Source: Lineus longissimus
Taxonomy: Eukaryota > Nemertea > Pilidiophora > Heteronemertea > Lineidae
Reading direction: 5' to 3'
Length of the DNA stretch: 64,000 nucleotides
Assembly: GCF_910592395.1 (NCBI RefSeq)
Contig: NC_088310.1
Span: 28,163,491 to 28,227,490 of the forward strand
Positions within the stretch are counted from its first letter, which is position 1; every line of letters starts with the position of its first letter. Positions 50,401-56,541 of the stretch are shown piece by piece. A program made the translations under genes and the position numbers. The notes beneath the pieces are model-generated. The model worked only from the letters and a program-made list of their open reading frames with translations. It was not told the DNA's origin and did no database searches.

Positions 50401-53227
50401 ACCCGGCTCCATACCAAAATCTAACCCTGGGGAAGTGCCCGTATTGATCATTTTTGATATCTTTACTCCAGACGCTGTGGTAATATCGTCCTGATTCGCG
50501 CTCGAAAAATAGAAGGCGAGGGCGTAGTTCTTCTTCCCTGCATCGAGTTTTTCAATGGTGCCTGCATCTAGCGTGTTAACTATGCTATTTGTTATTTTGA
50601 CGGTAAACTTCAGTGTCACTGGAGTGCCCATCAGGGCAACGGGGTTCGAAGAATCGGGTGTCACATCTGCGTCCGTGAGATCGAGATCTGTCGCGTGCAC
50701 AAATAAGAAAATAGATTTGGTCAGTGTGCTGAAGTGGGCCGAGGGCCCTCGACTTTATTTGACCAGATTCAATTGACTTCATCAAGTGAATGAAAGGTAT
50801 GAAATTGGAAAATGGTAAACAATGCCAAAAACAGCAACTTGAATGTTCACAGTTTAAAAGAGGCTTAGAGCGGGTAATTTTCTGATGTTCTCGGAGCTAC
50901 CAACTATATAGAGGAACTTCGTGATCATACTTATAGTCGACCCGGCAACTTGAAAATGTTTTAGCAAATGATTTAGGCATGATTATGCTATTTTTATTTT
51001 TCCGTTCAATATTCTATCAACTTGATATGCCCCTAAGGTGAAGATGGCTTGTTGGTAGATCGCCAAACCAGTGTTAGACATTTTGAGTGACACCAGCCCT
51101 GAAAGTCAGTGATAATAGGAAAGATCTATCTGTTTACTGCGAGTATGTACAGTTGCACAAAATAACGTCTCGAATTAGGATGAGAAAAAATGCTAATCAG
51201 TCGGAACACCAAACTTTCGTCTCGTCCATAAATTGCACAGGCAATACAAACAAGTGCGATTTGTACAGATGAATTACTGAGTCTTTCCAACTTGCTTGAA
51301 ACTTAACTTGGCTTAAAAAGTATGAAGAAAAGGAAAACTGGCCCCTATTCTTACCAGGTTTGCATGATATAAGGTATACTTTTGTCGCTGTTTTCTTCAA
51401 TGCCACAATGCAGTCACAGTTATTGGTGGTGGTGGAGTCTGTATAAGCAGCTTGGGGCCCGACCTCCACGCAGGCACAGAAGCGGTTGTAGTCGATGCAG
51501 TCTGTGGTAGGGAGAGTTCCTGATGTCTCGAACGTTAGTAGTGAGGCAGACGAAGCACCCGCTGATAGACCGAAATCGAGCGCAGGAGAAGTGCCAGTAT
51601 TGGTCATTTGCTTTTTTCTCGTTGCAGTCGCGATATTTGTGGGAGTCGTCGGGGTTGACGCAAAATAAAAGAGTACGTTGTAGTTCTTCTCTCCCGCAGC
51701 AACTGCTCCAATGGCGTTATTGGCGTCGCCATTTTTTATCGCGAGGCTAAATTTCAGTGTAGTTGGGTTGCCTTGGTATGCAACCTTATTGGAAGCATCT
51801 GCCGTGAAGCTCGTGACCTGGATGTCCGCCGGAACTGTATAAAGGGAAAGAGCTAACAATGACTGCCGGCGTATTAGAAGCCAGGTGTGGAACGAGGCTA
51901 GGGGACAAAACCACCCAGCTGCGACTGGTTTGACCGTGTAAATGACGTGTAGAGTCAAAAATTGGAAATTGGAACGTATTAGAAACCATTAGGTGACACA
52001 TCACATTAAAAAAAATATGTACGATCGTAAGATCATGTTATAATGGCATTAGGTGTGCTGTTTTTCATGCAAAATGGTTTGCTTCAGCTGCGTGAGTACA
52101 GGATGATTGAAAAAGGGAGGAGGTTGGTAAATGTGTGGGGAACGCCTGCATATCGAATGTGCAGGGAATCGAGTTCCAGTTATCAAGAATCATAAAAGTA
52201 CATCCTCTTTGGGCTTCGAACTGAAAAATGTTTGCCCTTGTCGAAGCGACACTTGGTGAATCAGAGACAATTTAAAGTGCTGGTTGGATTTTCCGTTCAT
52301 TATGCTTGTTCTTCTGTTTCTTAAGTATACTGTGACGGGGCAGACGAACGCTTGATGATTAACACCGTTGTTTCTTAAAGTTGGTGGACTAATTGCTCTC
52401 TAGCCTAGACGTCGCAGAGTTCGACCTACGTTGTCGGACTTTTGGCTGATCATTCAACTTTCGTACGATTGCTGTTGAAATCTGCTATCAATACTTTATC
52501 AAATGTTAACCTTTGTCGTGACTTCACCTTGAGCGTGATATAATATCTGGATCGCTCGAGATAATAAGTCCATCGATCGAGATATTTCCTGGAAAAACAT
52601 TTGTCATGTTGAAAAAAAATCAAATGTTGTCCTTTCCTAGCCAAAGTACTGACAAGTGTTAGTCACGTTAAAATATAATGACAAGGCTGAGTTTATATAA
52701 ATAAGGTACTTACCTAAGGCACAAGATATCAAGGCTGATATCTTGGCCTCCTTGCATGCACAGTTATTGGTGGTAGGATCATCAGGTGAGGCTGCATCCG
52801 GTCCATCTTCGACGCAGGCGCACAGATATCTGAAGCTGCCGCAGTTTGCAACTGGAAGAGTCGCTGATGTCTCGAAGGTTAGTGCTGCAGATTTGTCGTT
52901 AGTATTGAGGCCGAAGTCTAATGCGACAGTGCCAGAAGGGGTCAATTGACTAAACGTTGTCGACGTAAGATCGGCTCCAGAGACGTCGAAATACGTGAAA
53001 TAAAACCCGACGGCATAGAGCTTTTTCCCAGAATTTGCTGTAACAGGAGTGCCCCCGTCATTTTGAATCTTCAATGTAAATTTTAATACCGTTGGTATGT
53101 TCTTGTACGCAATCTTATTTGCAGAATCTGGGATAAAGTCAGTACCGGGTAGGACAAGATCTACCAATCCCAGGCAAAACCGTGCACTGGATAAGAACAC
53201 AATGAAAGAAGCCAGGCGCAACAACAT
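23317..53227 (-). CDS. Gene A: giant adhesion protein, 21 CxPG modules + 7 cadherin repeats + TM (44 coding exons)
   Basis: Predicted single-pass membrane protein of about 4,343 residues: signal peptide 1-20, 21 tandem modules (to about 3,330), cadherin-like repeats (about 3,331-4,059), membrane-proximal domain, TM about 4,204-4,226, cytoplasmic tail of about 117 residues. All 43 introns have GT-AG ends. Summed exon length is 13,033 nt, divisible by three after removing one extra base in exon 4. The start is the first ATG (53,225-53,227), with an in-frame TAG upstream at 53,285-53,287. I treat modules and cadherin repeats as one gene because exons 31 and 32 join in phase 1, and the only signal peptide and only TM lie at the two ends. 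Introns are mostly 250-900 bp and hold SINE copies and a hairpin. Extracellular calcium-dependent adhesion is inferred from cadherin motifs (DVNENPVF, VNDNKPTF). Two adjacent genes remain possible; a transcript spanning 30.2-31.2 kb would settle it. Confidence 0.8.
23671..23894 (-). CDS. Gene A exon 43: cytoplasmic tail
   Basis: 224 nt, phase 2 to 1 (acceptor ATTTTGGCAG, donor G|GTATGTAC). The tail is basic and proline/serine-rich (SPSRPYQRRHKVAPSPQPP), with DSIATASHVKFDTR and a KxxKALKDS segment. No classical catenin-binding motif is visible. Without splicing the frame would stop at a TAG five codons past the exon end. Confidence 0.78.
24106..24456 (-). CDS. Gene A exon 42: membrane-proximal domain and transmembrane segment
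   Basis: 351 nt, phase 2-2 (acceptor CTTCATTTCAG, donor CG|GTAAGCAT). It begins KGNEVLAIYFLKDAS, ends extracellularly near NFNWMLDTIAG, then carries a hydrophobic stretch (AIIGVCMFAALAVLLVTVVC) and a basic stop-transfer RKACPLKNYKR. This fixes type I topology with the C-terminus inside. Confidence 0.9.
24805..24981 (-). CDS. Gene A exon 41: membrane-proximal domain
   Basis: 177 nt, phase 2-2, exactly the length of gene B's corresponding exon. Marks: THVVRVDTYYGWEIVTNW, ANLDDFLAGASKLCAPGC. The donor AG|GTTTGTAT is weak. This could be an SEA-like or other small membrane-proximal fold; I cannot identify it from sequence alone. Confidence 0.82.
25307..25478 (-). CDS. Gene A exon 40: end of cadherin repeat 7
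   Basis: Phase 1 to 2, 172 nt (acceptor TCTATTTCAG, donor TT|GTGAGTGT). Marks: NFIVDSTTGVVAS, HHEYVLLVECKDND. It corresponds to gene B exon 60,022-60,217, with the same phases. Confidence 0.85.
25942..26448 (-). CDS. Gene A exon 39: end of cadherin repeat 5, whole repeat 6, start of repeat 7
   Basis: The largest cadherin exon (169 codons, phase 1-1; acceptor TTCATATTTCAG, donor G|GTAAATAG). Marks in order: FTATDSKGAKCNFAL, DVNENPVF, GTINEDDPTDTSILTVEATD, VVVRDGGGGTDTS, VNNVNDNKPTF, YNFEMMYNDTKGHVLGSV. These are the best-preserved cadherin calcium motifs in the gene and anchor the family assignment. Confidence 0.93.
26873..27038 (-). CDS. Gene A exon 38: cadherin repeat 5
   Basis: Phase 0 to 1, 166 nt (acceptor TCCCTTTTTCAG, donor G|GTGAGTAG). 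Marks: LFTMTDQDAGDTVTYAKV, FTINTAGIVSVTNLNYETL. Confidence 0.86.
27346..27539 (-). CDS. Gene A exon 37: end of cadherin repeat 4, start of repeat 5
   Basis: Phase 1 to 0, 194 nt (acceptor TTTCAATTCAG, donor TAC|GTAAGTAT). Marks: LDFETVPVYTLKINVCAYA, linker VEDKNDDPVC, then ALEVSAPEGNY. A Cys pair (NVCAYAINC) is unusual for a cadherin repeat and suggests a local disulphide. Confidence 0.87.
27817..27907 (-). CDS. Gene A exon 36: middle of cadherin repeat 4 (91 nt)
   Basis: A short exon (phase 0 to 1) with acceptor ATCATTTTAG and donor A|GTAAGTCA. It reads VVAKDPDGRPLTYSLDQ and NPGQFAIDS, which completes the AxDPD strand and the F-x-I-D strand of repeat 4. It is too short to stand out as an open frame but is required for phase. 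Confidence 0.87.
28323..28549 (-). CDS. Gene A exon 35: end of cadherin repeat 3, start of repeat 4
   Basis: Phase 1 to 0, 227 nt (acceptor CACTTTCAG, donor GAT|GTGAGTAT). Marks: NPDFDHETVSEYTVTVIVYD, linker GDLPII, then AAVSVPEDQARLAYVYD. Confidence 0.87.
28810..29139 (-). CDS. Gene A exon 34: end of cadherin repeat 2, start of repeat 3
   Basis: A 110-codon phase 1-1 exon (acceptor TTTATTATCAG, donor A|GTAAGCGC). Marks: FNFEAASTYSLTVHVTDDG, a degenerate linker PGSDIPEKPTI, then ISLSEDVAN and ITATDPDKSTTLKYDID. Confidence 0.88.
29464..29799 (-). CDS. Gene A exon 33: end of cadherin repeat 1, start of repeat 2
   Basis: A 112-codon phase 1-1 exon. Canonical marks: VFDYETTAKQYKLLIMVNDG, then linker KDVNEIPVF, then the next repeat IPENTATSVYKMTVDDPD. 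The DYE, DxNDx-type and AxDxD-type motifs are calcium-site elements of cadherins. Confidence 0.9.
30165..30329 (-). CDS. Gene A exon 32: first half of cadherin repeat 1
   Basis: A 55-codon phase 1-1 exon (acceptor TTCCGAACAG, donor A|GTAAGCTA). It reads MNENTATGVSIFTVSA followed by TLTFSLDSTVP, the usual E-N-(A/T) strand start of a cadherin repeat, though the calcium-binding DxD is weak. This is the boundary between the module array and the cadherin part. Confidence 0.8.
30484..30575 (-). mobile_element. tRNA-derived SINE head in intron 31
   Basis: On the minus strand an A-box-like TAGTGATTAGAGTAA precedes a B-box GGTTCGAATCC (30,493-30,503), with tRNA-like spacing. Stems do not fold as a complete functional tRNA, so a SINE head or tRNA pseudogene is more likely. 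Confidence 0.55.
30674..31162 (-). CDS. Gene A exon 31: module 21, last before cadherin repeats
   Basis: A 163-codon phase 1-1 exon (acceptor CACTTCCAG, donor G|GTAGGTAA). Marks: DVDITSFTDNPKTQLIKD, FKFQMTFSDVNIGLGGADTL, VKFLCIFIEEGDNAQYAD, NKTNN, CRPG. FKFQMTFSDVN matches the class E second-exon start, but the intron is absent. The phase-1 donor joins directly to the first cadherin exon. Confidence 0.86.
31542..31985 (-). CDS. Gene A exon 30: module 20 (class E-like, internal intron absent)
   Basis: A 148-codon phase 1-1 exon (acceptor CATTTCAG, donor G|GTAGGTTG). Marks: DPSILDWGLTATTPLP, LDLKNIANGALS, NYNIFIKFTNMDLATS, LNYLCAIMHHNSLLYND, CAPG. It aligns with the fused halves of class E but has no internal intron. 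Confidence 0.85.
32201..32345 (-). mobile_element. tRNA-derived SINE in intron 29
   Basis: Minus-strand A-box-like TGGCGAAATGG, then B-box GGTTCGAATCT (32,274-32,284), then a body with TGTGATAGAGAGG and TTTGACAGGGTAGTTTCCGC. The body matches the copy at 42,806-42,935, so both belong to one family. Confidence 0.7.
32448..33210 (-). CDS. Gene A exons 28-29: module 19 (class E)
   Basis: Exon 28 is 33,065-33,210 (phase 1 to 0, donor AAG|GTAGGCTT) and exon 29 is 32,448-32,748 (acceptor GTTTTGCAG, donor G|GTACTTGA). Together they give 149 residues. Marks: DPSPKNLALNTNLAVDSTT, VQIENKATDAKDS, FELQLSDVDIENVG, VQYLCAFLSTGTGAAYVD, NHTNN, CTPG. Confidence 0.85.
33650..34144 (-). CDS. Gene A exon 27: module 18 (class C, internal intron absent)
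   Basis: A single 165-codon phase 1-1 exon (acceptor ATTCCAG, donor G|GTAAAGTT). It reads DVEIVSFSDLPTASDPLVGP, NFALTSFYSDIAQP, then directly ISGTLAYSALTDADC, FICMKILEVPGEASY, CAPG. Other class C modules have an intron at the point where GTLAY begins; here the coding sequence is continuous. Confidence 0.87.
34736..35443 (-). CDS. Gene A exons 25-26: module 17 (class B)
   Basis: Exon 25 is 35,318-35,443 (donor G|GTAAGGTT) and exon 26 is 34,736-35,083 (acceptor ATTTACAG, donor G|GTAAGAAC). Together they give 158 residues. Marks: DIEMTALNEANNAVMLMN, ENFHLKFVFSNSDYRVSG, AAIRYICANSMPNATEYIED. The end reads SCGIG, a divergent form of CxPG. The NN motif is shifted to LLNNWLC. Confidence 0.83.
35888..36772 (-). 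CDS. Gene A exons 23-24: module 16 (class E)
   Basis: Exon 23 is 36,618-36,772 (phase 1 to 0, donor AAG|GTAAATAT) and exon 24 is 35,888-36,227 (acceptor TCTGTTTCAG, donor G|GTGAGATA). Together they give 165 residues. Marks: DPKPTNLVIQAGTPLTVNSA, SLDVENAATGANN, FELQFCDVNLEVQQTC, VKFLCAILSTSSNARYID, CHPG. Confidence 0.85.
37126..37175. repeat. Perfect 21-bp inverted repeat in intron 22
   Basis: GATCATTAATTGATTCAAGTT (37,126-37,146), an 8-base loop, then its exact reverse complement (37,155-37,175). Transcribed, it would form a 21-bp perfect AT-rich hairpin. Confidence 0.9.
37267..38063 (-). CDS. Gene A exons 21-22: module 15 (class C)
   Basis: Exon 21 is 37,743-38,063 (donor G|GTAGGTTT) and exon 22 is 37,267-37,440 (acceptor AACTTTCAG, donor G|GTAGGATT). 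Together they give 165 residues. Marks: DIEVVAFSKYPDLGDLGPMI, NYALTGYYSKTD, TITYPPLSKANC, RACIYVALDNRANGGTF, CRPG. It has the class C intron position before the TI-Y-P strand. Confidence 0.84.
38272..39224 (-). CDS. Gene A exons 19-20: module 14 (class B)
   Basis: Exon 19 is 39,099-39,224 (donor A|GTAAGTCA) and exon 20 is 38,272-38,607 (acceptor TATTTAACAG, donor G|GTACGTTT). Together they give 154 residues. Marks: DVDVTALTFPSGGVFP, DENFHIKIYQSDRDLRAV, INYLCIEIAPTG, YVDADTTNNYIC, CEPG. The NNYIC spacing replaces NNCxC of classes A and D. Confidence 0.84.
39600..40680 (-). CDS. Gene A exons 17-18: module 13 (class E)
   Basis: Exon 17 is 40,517-40,680 (phase 1 to 0, donor TATA|GTAGGTGT) and exon 18 is 39,600-39,939 (phase 0 to 1, donor G|GTAAGAAG). 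Together they give 168 residues. Marks: DPKPDNLQLLTPTAANK, FSVDVRNEAA, then VHIMFSDVDLSITSLDTL, VKYFCALLYASKDARYVD and CNPG. Class E modules carry a phase-0 internal intron, unlike classes B and C. Confidence 0.83.
41163..42004 (-). CDS. Gene A exons 15-16: module 12 (class C)
   Basis: Exon 15 is 41,681-42,004 (donor G|GTAATTCC) and exon 16 is 41,163-41,324 (acceptor TTCTCCCAG, donor G|GTAAGTAT). Together they give 162 residues. Marks: KVSAFSVIPDSGNPMIGTNG, NYNFAFTGYYATSATP, TIDYPKLLLADC, LYACIHVSPDNRAKGGTF, CRPG. It shares a nearly identical 162-bp tract (41,731-41,892) with module 8. Confidence 0.84.
42374..43128 (-). CDS. Gene A exons 13-14: module 11 (class B)
   Basis: Exon 13 is 42,985-43,128 (donor G|GTGAGTGT) and exon 14 is 42,374-42,721 (acceptor TTCTTTCAG, donor A|GTAAGTGG). 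Together they give 164 residues. Marks: DVEVTSFTFDSNAVFPH, DENFHVKFTQSNVGAPVGC, LTYLCVEVAAKDN, YTDSDTTNNC, CDP. The donor differs here: the usual terminal G codon becomes A|.., so the C-x-P-G ending is altered. The 263-bp intron is mostly a SINE. Confidence 0.84.
42806..42935 (-). mobile_element. tRNA-derived SINE filling intron 13
   Basis: Minus-strand B-box GGGTTCAATCC (42,876-42,886) followed by GTGTGATAGAGAGG and TTTTTGACAGCAATGCTTC, shared with the copy in intron 29. The element makes up about half of the 263-bp intron. Confidence 0.65.
43495..43944 (-). CDS. Gene A exon 12: module 10 (class D')
   Basis: A 150-codon phase 1-1 exon (acceptor TTTTCTTCCAG, donor G|GTAAAGTA). Marks: DIIPTSLSLVSVTAPSP, ANIENQATGIGNN, NYAIDVYFAKASAKT, QYTWLCVCVKEGAGANF, TTNNCDC, CKPG. 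Partner of module 6. Confidence 0.88.
44248..44706 (-). CDS. Gene A exon 11: module 9 (class D)
   Basis: A 153-codon phase 1-1 exon (acceptor ATTTTCACAG, donor G|GTAAGCAT). Marks: DIHGASFTPPAGAAYPDF, TDLTNFTFSIQNAATGAKND, GDNFAVDVYFAKANL, NLFTWLCACVKQGTGAHYVD, NNNCDC, CFPG. It is the tandem-duplicate partner of module 5. Confidence 0.88.
45028..45090 (-). mobile_element. Possible SINE head / tRNA pseudogene in intron 10
   Basis: Minus-strand B-box-like TGTTCGAATCC (45,028-45,038) with GTTTGGCGGTCATG upstream. It lacks the body of the two better copies, so it may be another family or chance. Confidence 0.35.
45266..46048 (-). CDS. Gene A exons 9-10: module 8 (class C)
   Basis: Exon 9 is 45,737-46,048 (donor G|GTGAGGTT) and exon 10 is 45,266-45,427 (acceptor TTGTTTCAG, donor G|GTCTGTGC). 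Together they give 158 residues. Marks: DLEVTTFTTVPDASSPMKG, NYNFAFTGYYATSATP, then TIDYPALSSADC, LYACIFVSPDNRANGGTF, CDPG. The 162 bp at 45,775-45,936 are almost identical to module 12. The final donor (GTCTGT) is weaker than most. Confidence 0.84.
46300..47142 (-). CDS. Gene A exons 7-8: module 7 (class B)
   Basis: Exon 7 is 47,005-47,142 (donor A|GTGAGTAT) and exon 8 is 46,300-46,650 (acceptor TTTTTTTAG, donor G|GTAAGTGC). Together they give 163 residues, phase 1-1-1. Marks: DVEVTSFTVASDAVFTH, then PDENFHLKFTQSN, a disulphide-type GGCPNPL, LIYLCANVEPK, YTDNDLNNNC and CNPG. Class B modules always have this internal intron just before the (D)ENFHLKF strand. Confidence 0.86.
47649..48110 (-). 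CDS. Gene A exon 6: module 6 (class D')
   Basis: A 154-codon phase 1-1 exon (acceptor CACTTCCAG, donor G|GTGAAGAT). Marks: DIVPTTLAVPATPS, VKIKNQATGTGNDIQ, NYAVEVYLAQVDL, LYKYICLCIKEGADAQY, ATNNCEC, CHPG. Its counterpart is module 10. Confidence 0.88.
48343..48801 (-). CDS. Gene A exon 5: module 5 (class D)
   Basis: A 153-codon phase 1-1 exon (acceptor CTTCTCAG, donor G|GTAAGTCA). Marks: DIKAKAFDPKG, TDLTNFNFDIENAAS, GDNFAVDVYLATANL, NLYTWLCACVKKG, SSNNCKC, CGPG. It is closely similar to module 9, its counterpart in the duplicated four-module block. Confidence 0.88.
49033..49489 (-). CDS. Gene A exon 4: module 4 (class A), with a +1 frameshift
   Basis: The exon is 457 nt, one more than a multiple of three, although flanking phases require 3n. 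It starts in frame as DIKPKTFTAISTNPIAL, but the homologous continuation (KNIEVALKFSLQIENVG) is in the next frame. The break lies at about 49,440-49,442, where CTTG stands for an expected CTG. Read literally the frame soon hits TGA. After the shift the module is intact to NYKWLCVCISKG, NNCAC and CSSG at donor G|GTAAGCG. A sequence error, a polymorphism or a true null allele are all possible. Confidence 0.8.
49738..50253. repeat. 63-bp minisatellite, about 8.2 copies, overlapping exon 3 and intron 3
   Basis: Unit starts (CACAGCTGT on the plus strand) lie at 49,741, 49,804, 49,867, 49,930, 49,993, 50,056, 50,119 and 50,182, plus a partial copy at 50,245 inside the parental exon. Copies differ at only two positions: G/A after GTGTCC, with G in copies 1 and 4 counted from the low end, and T/C in TTATGT[T/C]TGT, with C in copies 3 and 5. 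On the minus strand every unit carries the donor GCCG|GTAAGTAC and an acceptor-like TATCAACAG. The near identity implies recent expansion and likely length polymorphism. Confidence 0.95.
50223..50687 (-). CDS. Gene A exon 3: module 3 (class A), with tandem alternative donors
   Basis: A 155-codon phase 1-1 exon, beginning DLDLTDADVTPDSSN and ending TAVGTKISCAG at donor G|GTAAGTAC. Its last bases and the donor belong to a 63-bp tandem array that runs on into the intron to 49,738. The reading frame stays open through all copies to a TAA at 49,735-49,737. Seven further identical donors therefore exist in the same phase at exon ends 50,160, 50,097, 50,034, 49,971, 49,908, 49,845 and 49,782. The exon end given here is the first donor and matches the length of sister modules. 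Confidence 0.8.
51355..51834 (-). CDS. Gene A exon 2: module 2 (class A)
   Basis: A 160-codon phase 1-1 exon (acceptor TTTATACAG, donor G|GTAAGAAT). It encodes the reference pattern for the module: VTSFTADASNK, a central NYNVLFYF strand, then DC-x-DYNRFCACV, YTDSTTTNNCDC and the terminal CKPG. Strong similarity to modules 1, 3 and 4 defines class A. Confidence 0.88.
52714..53227 (-). CDS. Gene A exon 1: signal peptide and module 1 (class A)
   Basis: Residues 1-171. The N-terminus MLLRLASFIVFLSSARFCLG is a typical signal peptide, with cleavage likely before LVD. Module 1 begins LVLPGTDFIPDSANKIAY and ends with SALISCALG, the G codon being split by the donor (G|GTAAGTACC). An upstream in-frame TAG at 53,285-53,287 and the absence of an intervening ATG support this start. 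No promoter motif was recognised upstream. Confidence 0.85.
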
Positions 53228-56200
53228 TTTCCCTTCAGTAGTGAACACTTGAAATATTTCAGTATTCAAATCAGTAAATCCTGGCTAACATCCTTATCAT
53301 TACTTGGAGTATTTCGAATCTAATCCGTGGCTTTCATAGTCGTCTTTCCAGAATTAGAGCCCTGACATTGAATGCCACATTTTTTGTAACCTAGAAATCC
53401 GTTTTGAAATTTGGTCGCTCTAATGTCGGACCGGAATGTCGCTAACTGTGACAAATAATACAGGGAGCGATATTAATCCTCAATGAATCAAATCAAAATC
53501 ATCACAAATTGCGAAAATATGGCATGTAAATGCTTTTAAGTTATGATTTCGTGATAGTCCTCTACGATGTCACTATCCGAATGACGTCTTGGCCCGTATT
53601 TCTGTTTATCATATCTTAACAAATTTCGATAAAGAGACCGTGGACCGATGCCCAACAGCTCGATGTTTCCAAAGAATGGTTAACTGCCTTAAAAACACAA
53701 ACGGTGCACCTTTCATTTTCTGATCAGGCCGCGCCCCACGCGGTGCTTCAAAATCTTCCTCGTATGGGACCAGTGGTTCCCAACAAAGTAATAGAGGAGA
53801 AGCAAAAGATTGAATATATCGATTCCCATAAATCAAGCTGTGAGGTTGGTCACATTTAAGTGTACCATTGTCAATGAATCTCGCATTAAGAGCGAGAACT
53901 TCTTTGAATCTTCGCCGGAGTCTCCTAAAAGGAAAGGAAAAACCAATCGACATTCCTTATTTTTAAGAGTACATGGATGACGAATAATAGTTGTCACATG
54001 CTATAGCATTATATTGAATATCCTTTTCTCAAGCCAAGCTATGATAGAATCAGTGGAATCGTTAAACCTTTGTGTACAATATCAATCCGAATAATGTAAT
54101 GGTTGATACTGAAATGTGGTCTCTTGTCATAATAAAGTTCACTTGTACAAGTTTGAACCGTCGTTAGAATCTAATCTATGGAGATAGATGTATTCAACTT
54201 CGTTTCTATACGGATCTTCATTAGTTCTAATAGTCATGTTCGTCCACATTTAATATGTATCACCGGACAAGGAAAGCCATAAGTAAGAAGAAGCATGACG
54301 ATCGATCAAGTGTCCAACTGTTTCAATGCTACTACATGTTCGAATAAAAGGCCTTTGAAATACCATTTTGATTATGACTTTGATCTGATTTTCTCGGTGT
54401 GTGATATATCACATCTTAGGAACTATCTTTCAAAATGATCGGTGTTTAATGGAAAGTCAATTTCAAGATTTGTATGACAAGGAATATACCATTGTTCCAC
54501 TTCGTTTTGAACTCTGAAGAGCAATATTTTTCATTACCTTTACCGTTATGTATTTTGGTCACGAGCAATAACGCCACGCTCGGTTGACAAAGAAACCCCT
54601 ACTGTATGGTGGTTTACTTAGCTTATTGTTCTGTCAATGCATCTTATCCCAACCAGTGAACAGGTCCAACATCCCTTCCTTGAAGAGTATAAGGTCCAAC
54701 ATCCCTTCCTTGTAGAGAACTGTGAGACACCATTGAGATCAATCGGACCAATGTCCGTGCCACTTGATTACATACAGATGGGCCCTTCAAGAGGCAAACG
54801 TCTTGGCGCCAAGAGAAAGGTTTCGGACCACTAATTGACTAATCAGCGTGAATCAAACTCAAAAGCTATCGCTTACTAATCAAGGTGTGGTTTCCCTGTT
54901 CTGTAGGCGTGCTATTTGCATATTTAGTTGATCATGAATCAAAGCAGTTTTTGCCGAAAAAATGGATGGGGAGTGAGCCGGATATGTGTATATGGCGTGG
55001 ATTTGATGATAAAATTAATCCACTAAGCCCTGAAAAATGGCGGACGGGCAATATTCAGGTAAAAATTATCCGATTAATTTCAGACCTCCTAACCCTGAAA
55101 TTATCAGGATCCTGCATATCCGGCGATTATATGGTTCTCAAACATCCTAGGTTTTCTTTGGTTGATCGTTGTGTGGAACCAATGGCTTGAGGTTATTTCG
55201 CAGTGACCTGGGTCTGGAGTCAATATTCTCTAACGCAAACAGAGTAATCACTACAAATATAGAATCACAGCCTTCTTGGACAATATATACCTCTAGAGCA
55301 TTTCTTTAAAAGGAGTTCACTCAACCACGAAACTAAATATCATATCAAACATTACCGATATGCGTATTTTCTGAAGGCTTTTGTAACGCTTGAGTCAGTC
55401 TTTATAACTTAACAGGTCAGGAAACCGTATGGCTTGACTTTGCAAAATCGAGATATTTCATAATAGAATCAGAGAGGTCTATCTCAAGCAAGAGTAGCCT
55501 GTTTGATATTCATATTAGCAACAAGCTTAAGAACGTTGTAAAGAGGAATAAAGTTCGACCAAGTGCATCGTGAGAGCGTTGAATAGATGTTAACCTCACG
55601 GTTCGTACTGTTCCTGTGCCTGTATTAGTTCTATTGGACAAAACCAACTAACTGCCTGGAATAAAGACTTATCATTCTCATCGAAAGTATCTACTTTTCC
55701 CCCCTGACTGTTTATCATAGTGGCATAAAGCTTGACATACAATGTACTTATATAGTAAGTACCAGTGCGTGCAATACTGCCGCTCTCCCGTCAATTATAA
55801 ACAGTGTCTTCATCGATTTAAGACAAATACTACAAGCGGGCAAGTTGACGCTGAAGTCAAAGTTAAGAACATAAGTAATGTGCCGTTGCAATCCATGGTA
55901 GACGCGCTTTGAGATGACACAGATGGATGCATCCTGAGACCTTGCTAACAAATGGTTGGCAAGCGATTCCTGCTCTAAGGCCTTTACTTTCTCAAGCATG
56001 TTTGTTTTTAGTAACCATCCAATCTAAGGCAGAACAATCAGAGCATACCGTCGTGAAATATTGTAAAAAGTCATATCGTGTGCTTTTATTTGTGTGTATG
56101 GGAGCAACATGGTTATAAACACAGTATTAAGTGAAGGCTGTACAATGACTATCTATTATGAGAGGTAACAAAGCAGTGTGGGCATTGGTAAGTGTTTAGA

Positions 56201-56541
56201 GGTTTTAGCTTCACTGTTTTGAGGTTAGGAGGTTATTGCCCTTGCTTCTATCATAAGTGATTTCTTATGTTAATGATACATCACTAAATAATTTCTTTTT
56301 TCCTTCACAAATAGATTTTTCTAGCGTTTAGACCACATTGTTTTCATATCGCCATCACGATGTTTTTGACTGAAGCTGAAAAACCTTTTGGGTTTGTTCA
56401 TTATTCTAATAAACCTCTAAGGGATGAAAACGTGTGAAGCTGCCTTAGCCTGACTAAAGAGAATTTGGTGTGACTGAGACATCTCAATGGCGTCAAGACT
56501 CTACCTTCTGATATCTTTGCTAACTCAAGTTCTTGTATGCC

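Noticed and set aside
53609-53953. 114-codon minus-strand frame just upstream of gene A
   Set aside because: No signal peptide, domain or homology to gene A, and no splice link to exon 1, which has its own start and an upstream in-frame stop. Its proline/arginine-rich text looks like a decayed repeat.
54650-55190. Plus-strand frames near 54.6-55.2 kb as a gene between A and B
   Set aside because: A short duplicated phrase and a 101-codon frame with no recognisable domain or splice context.
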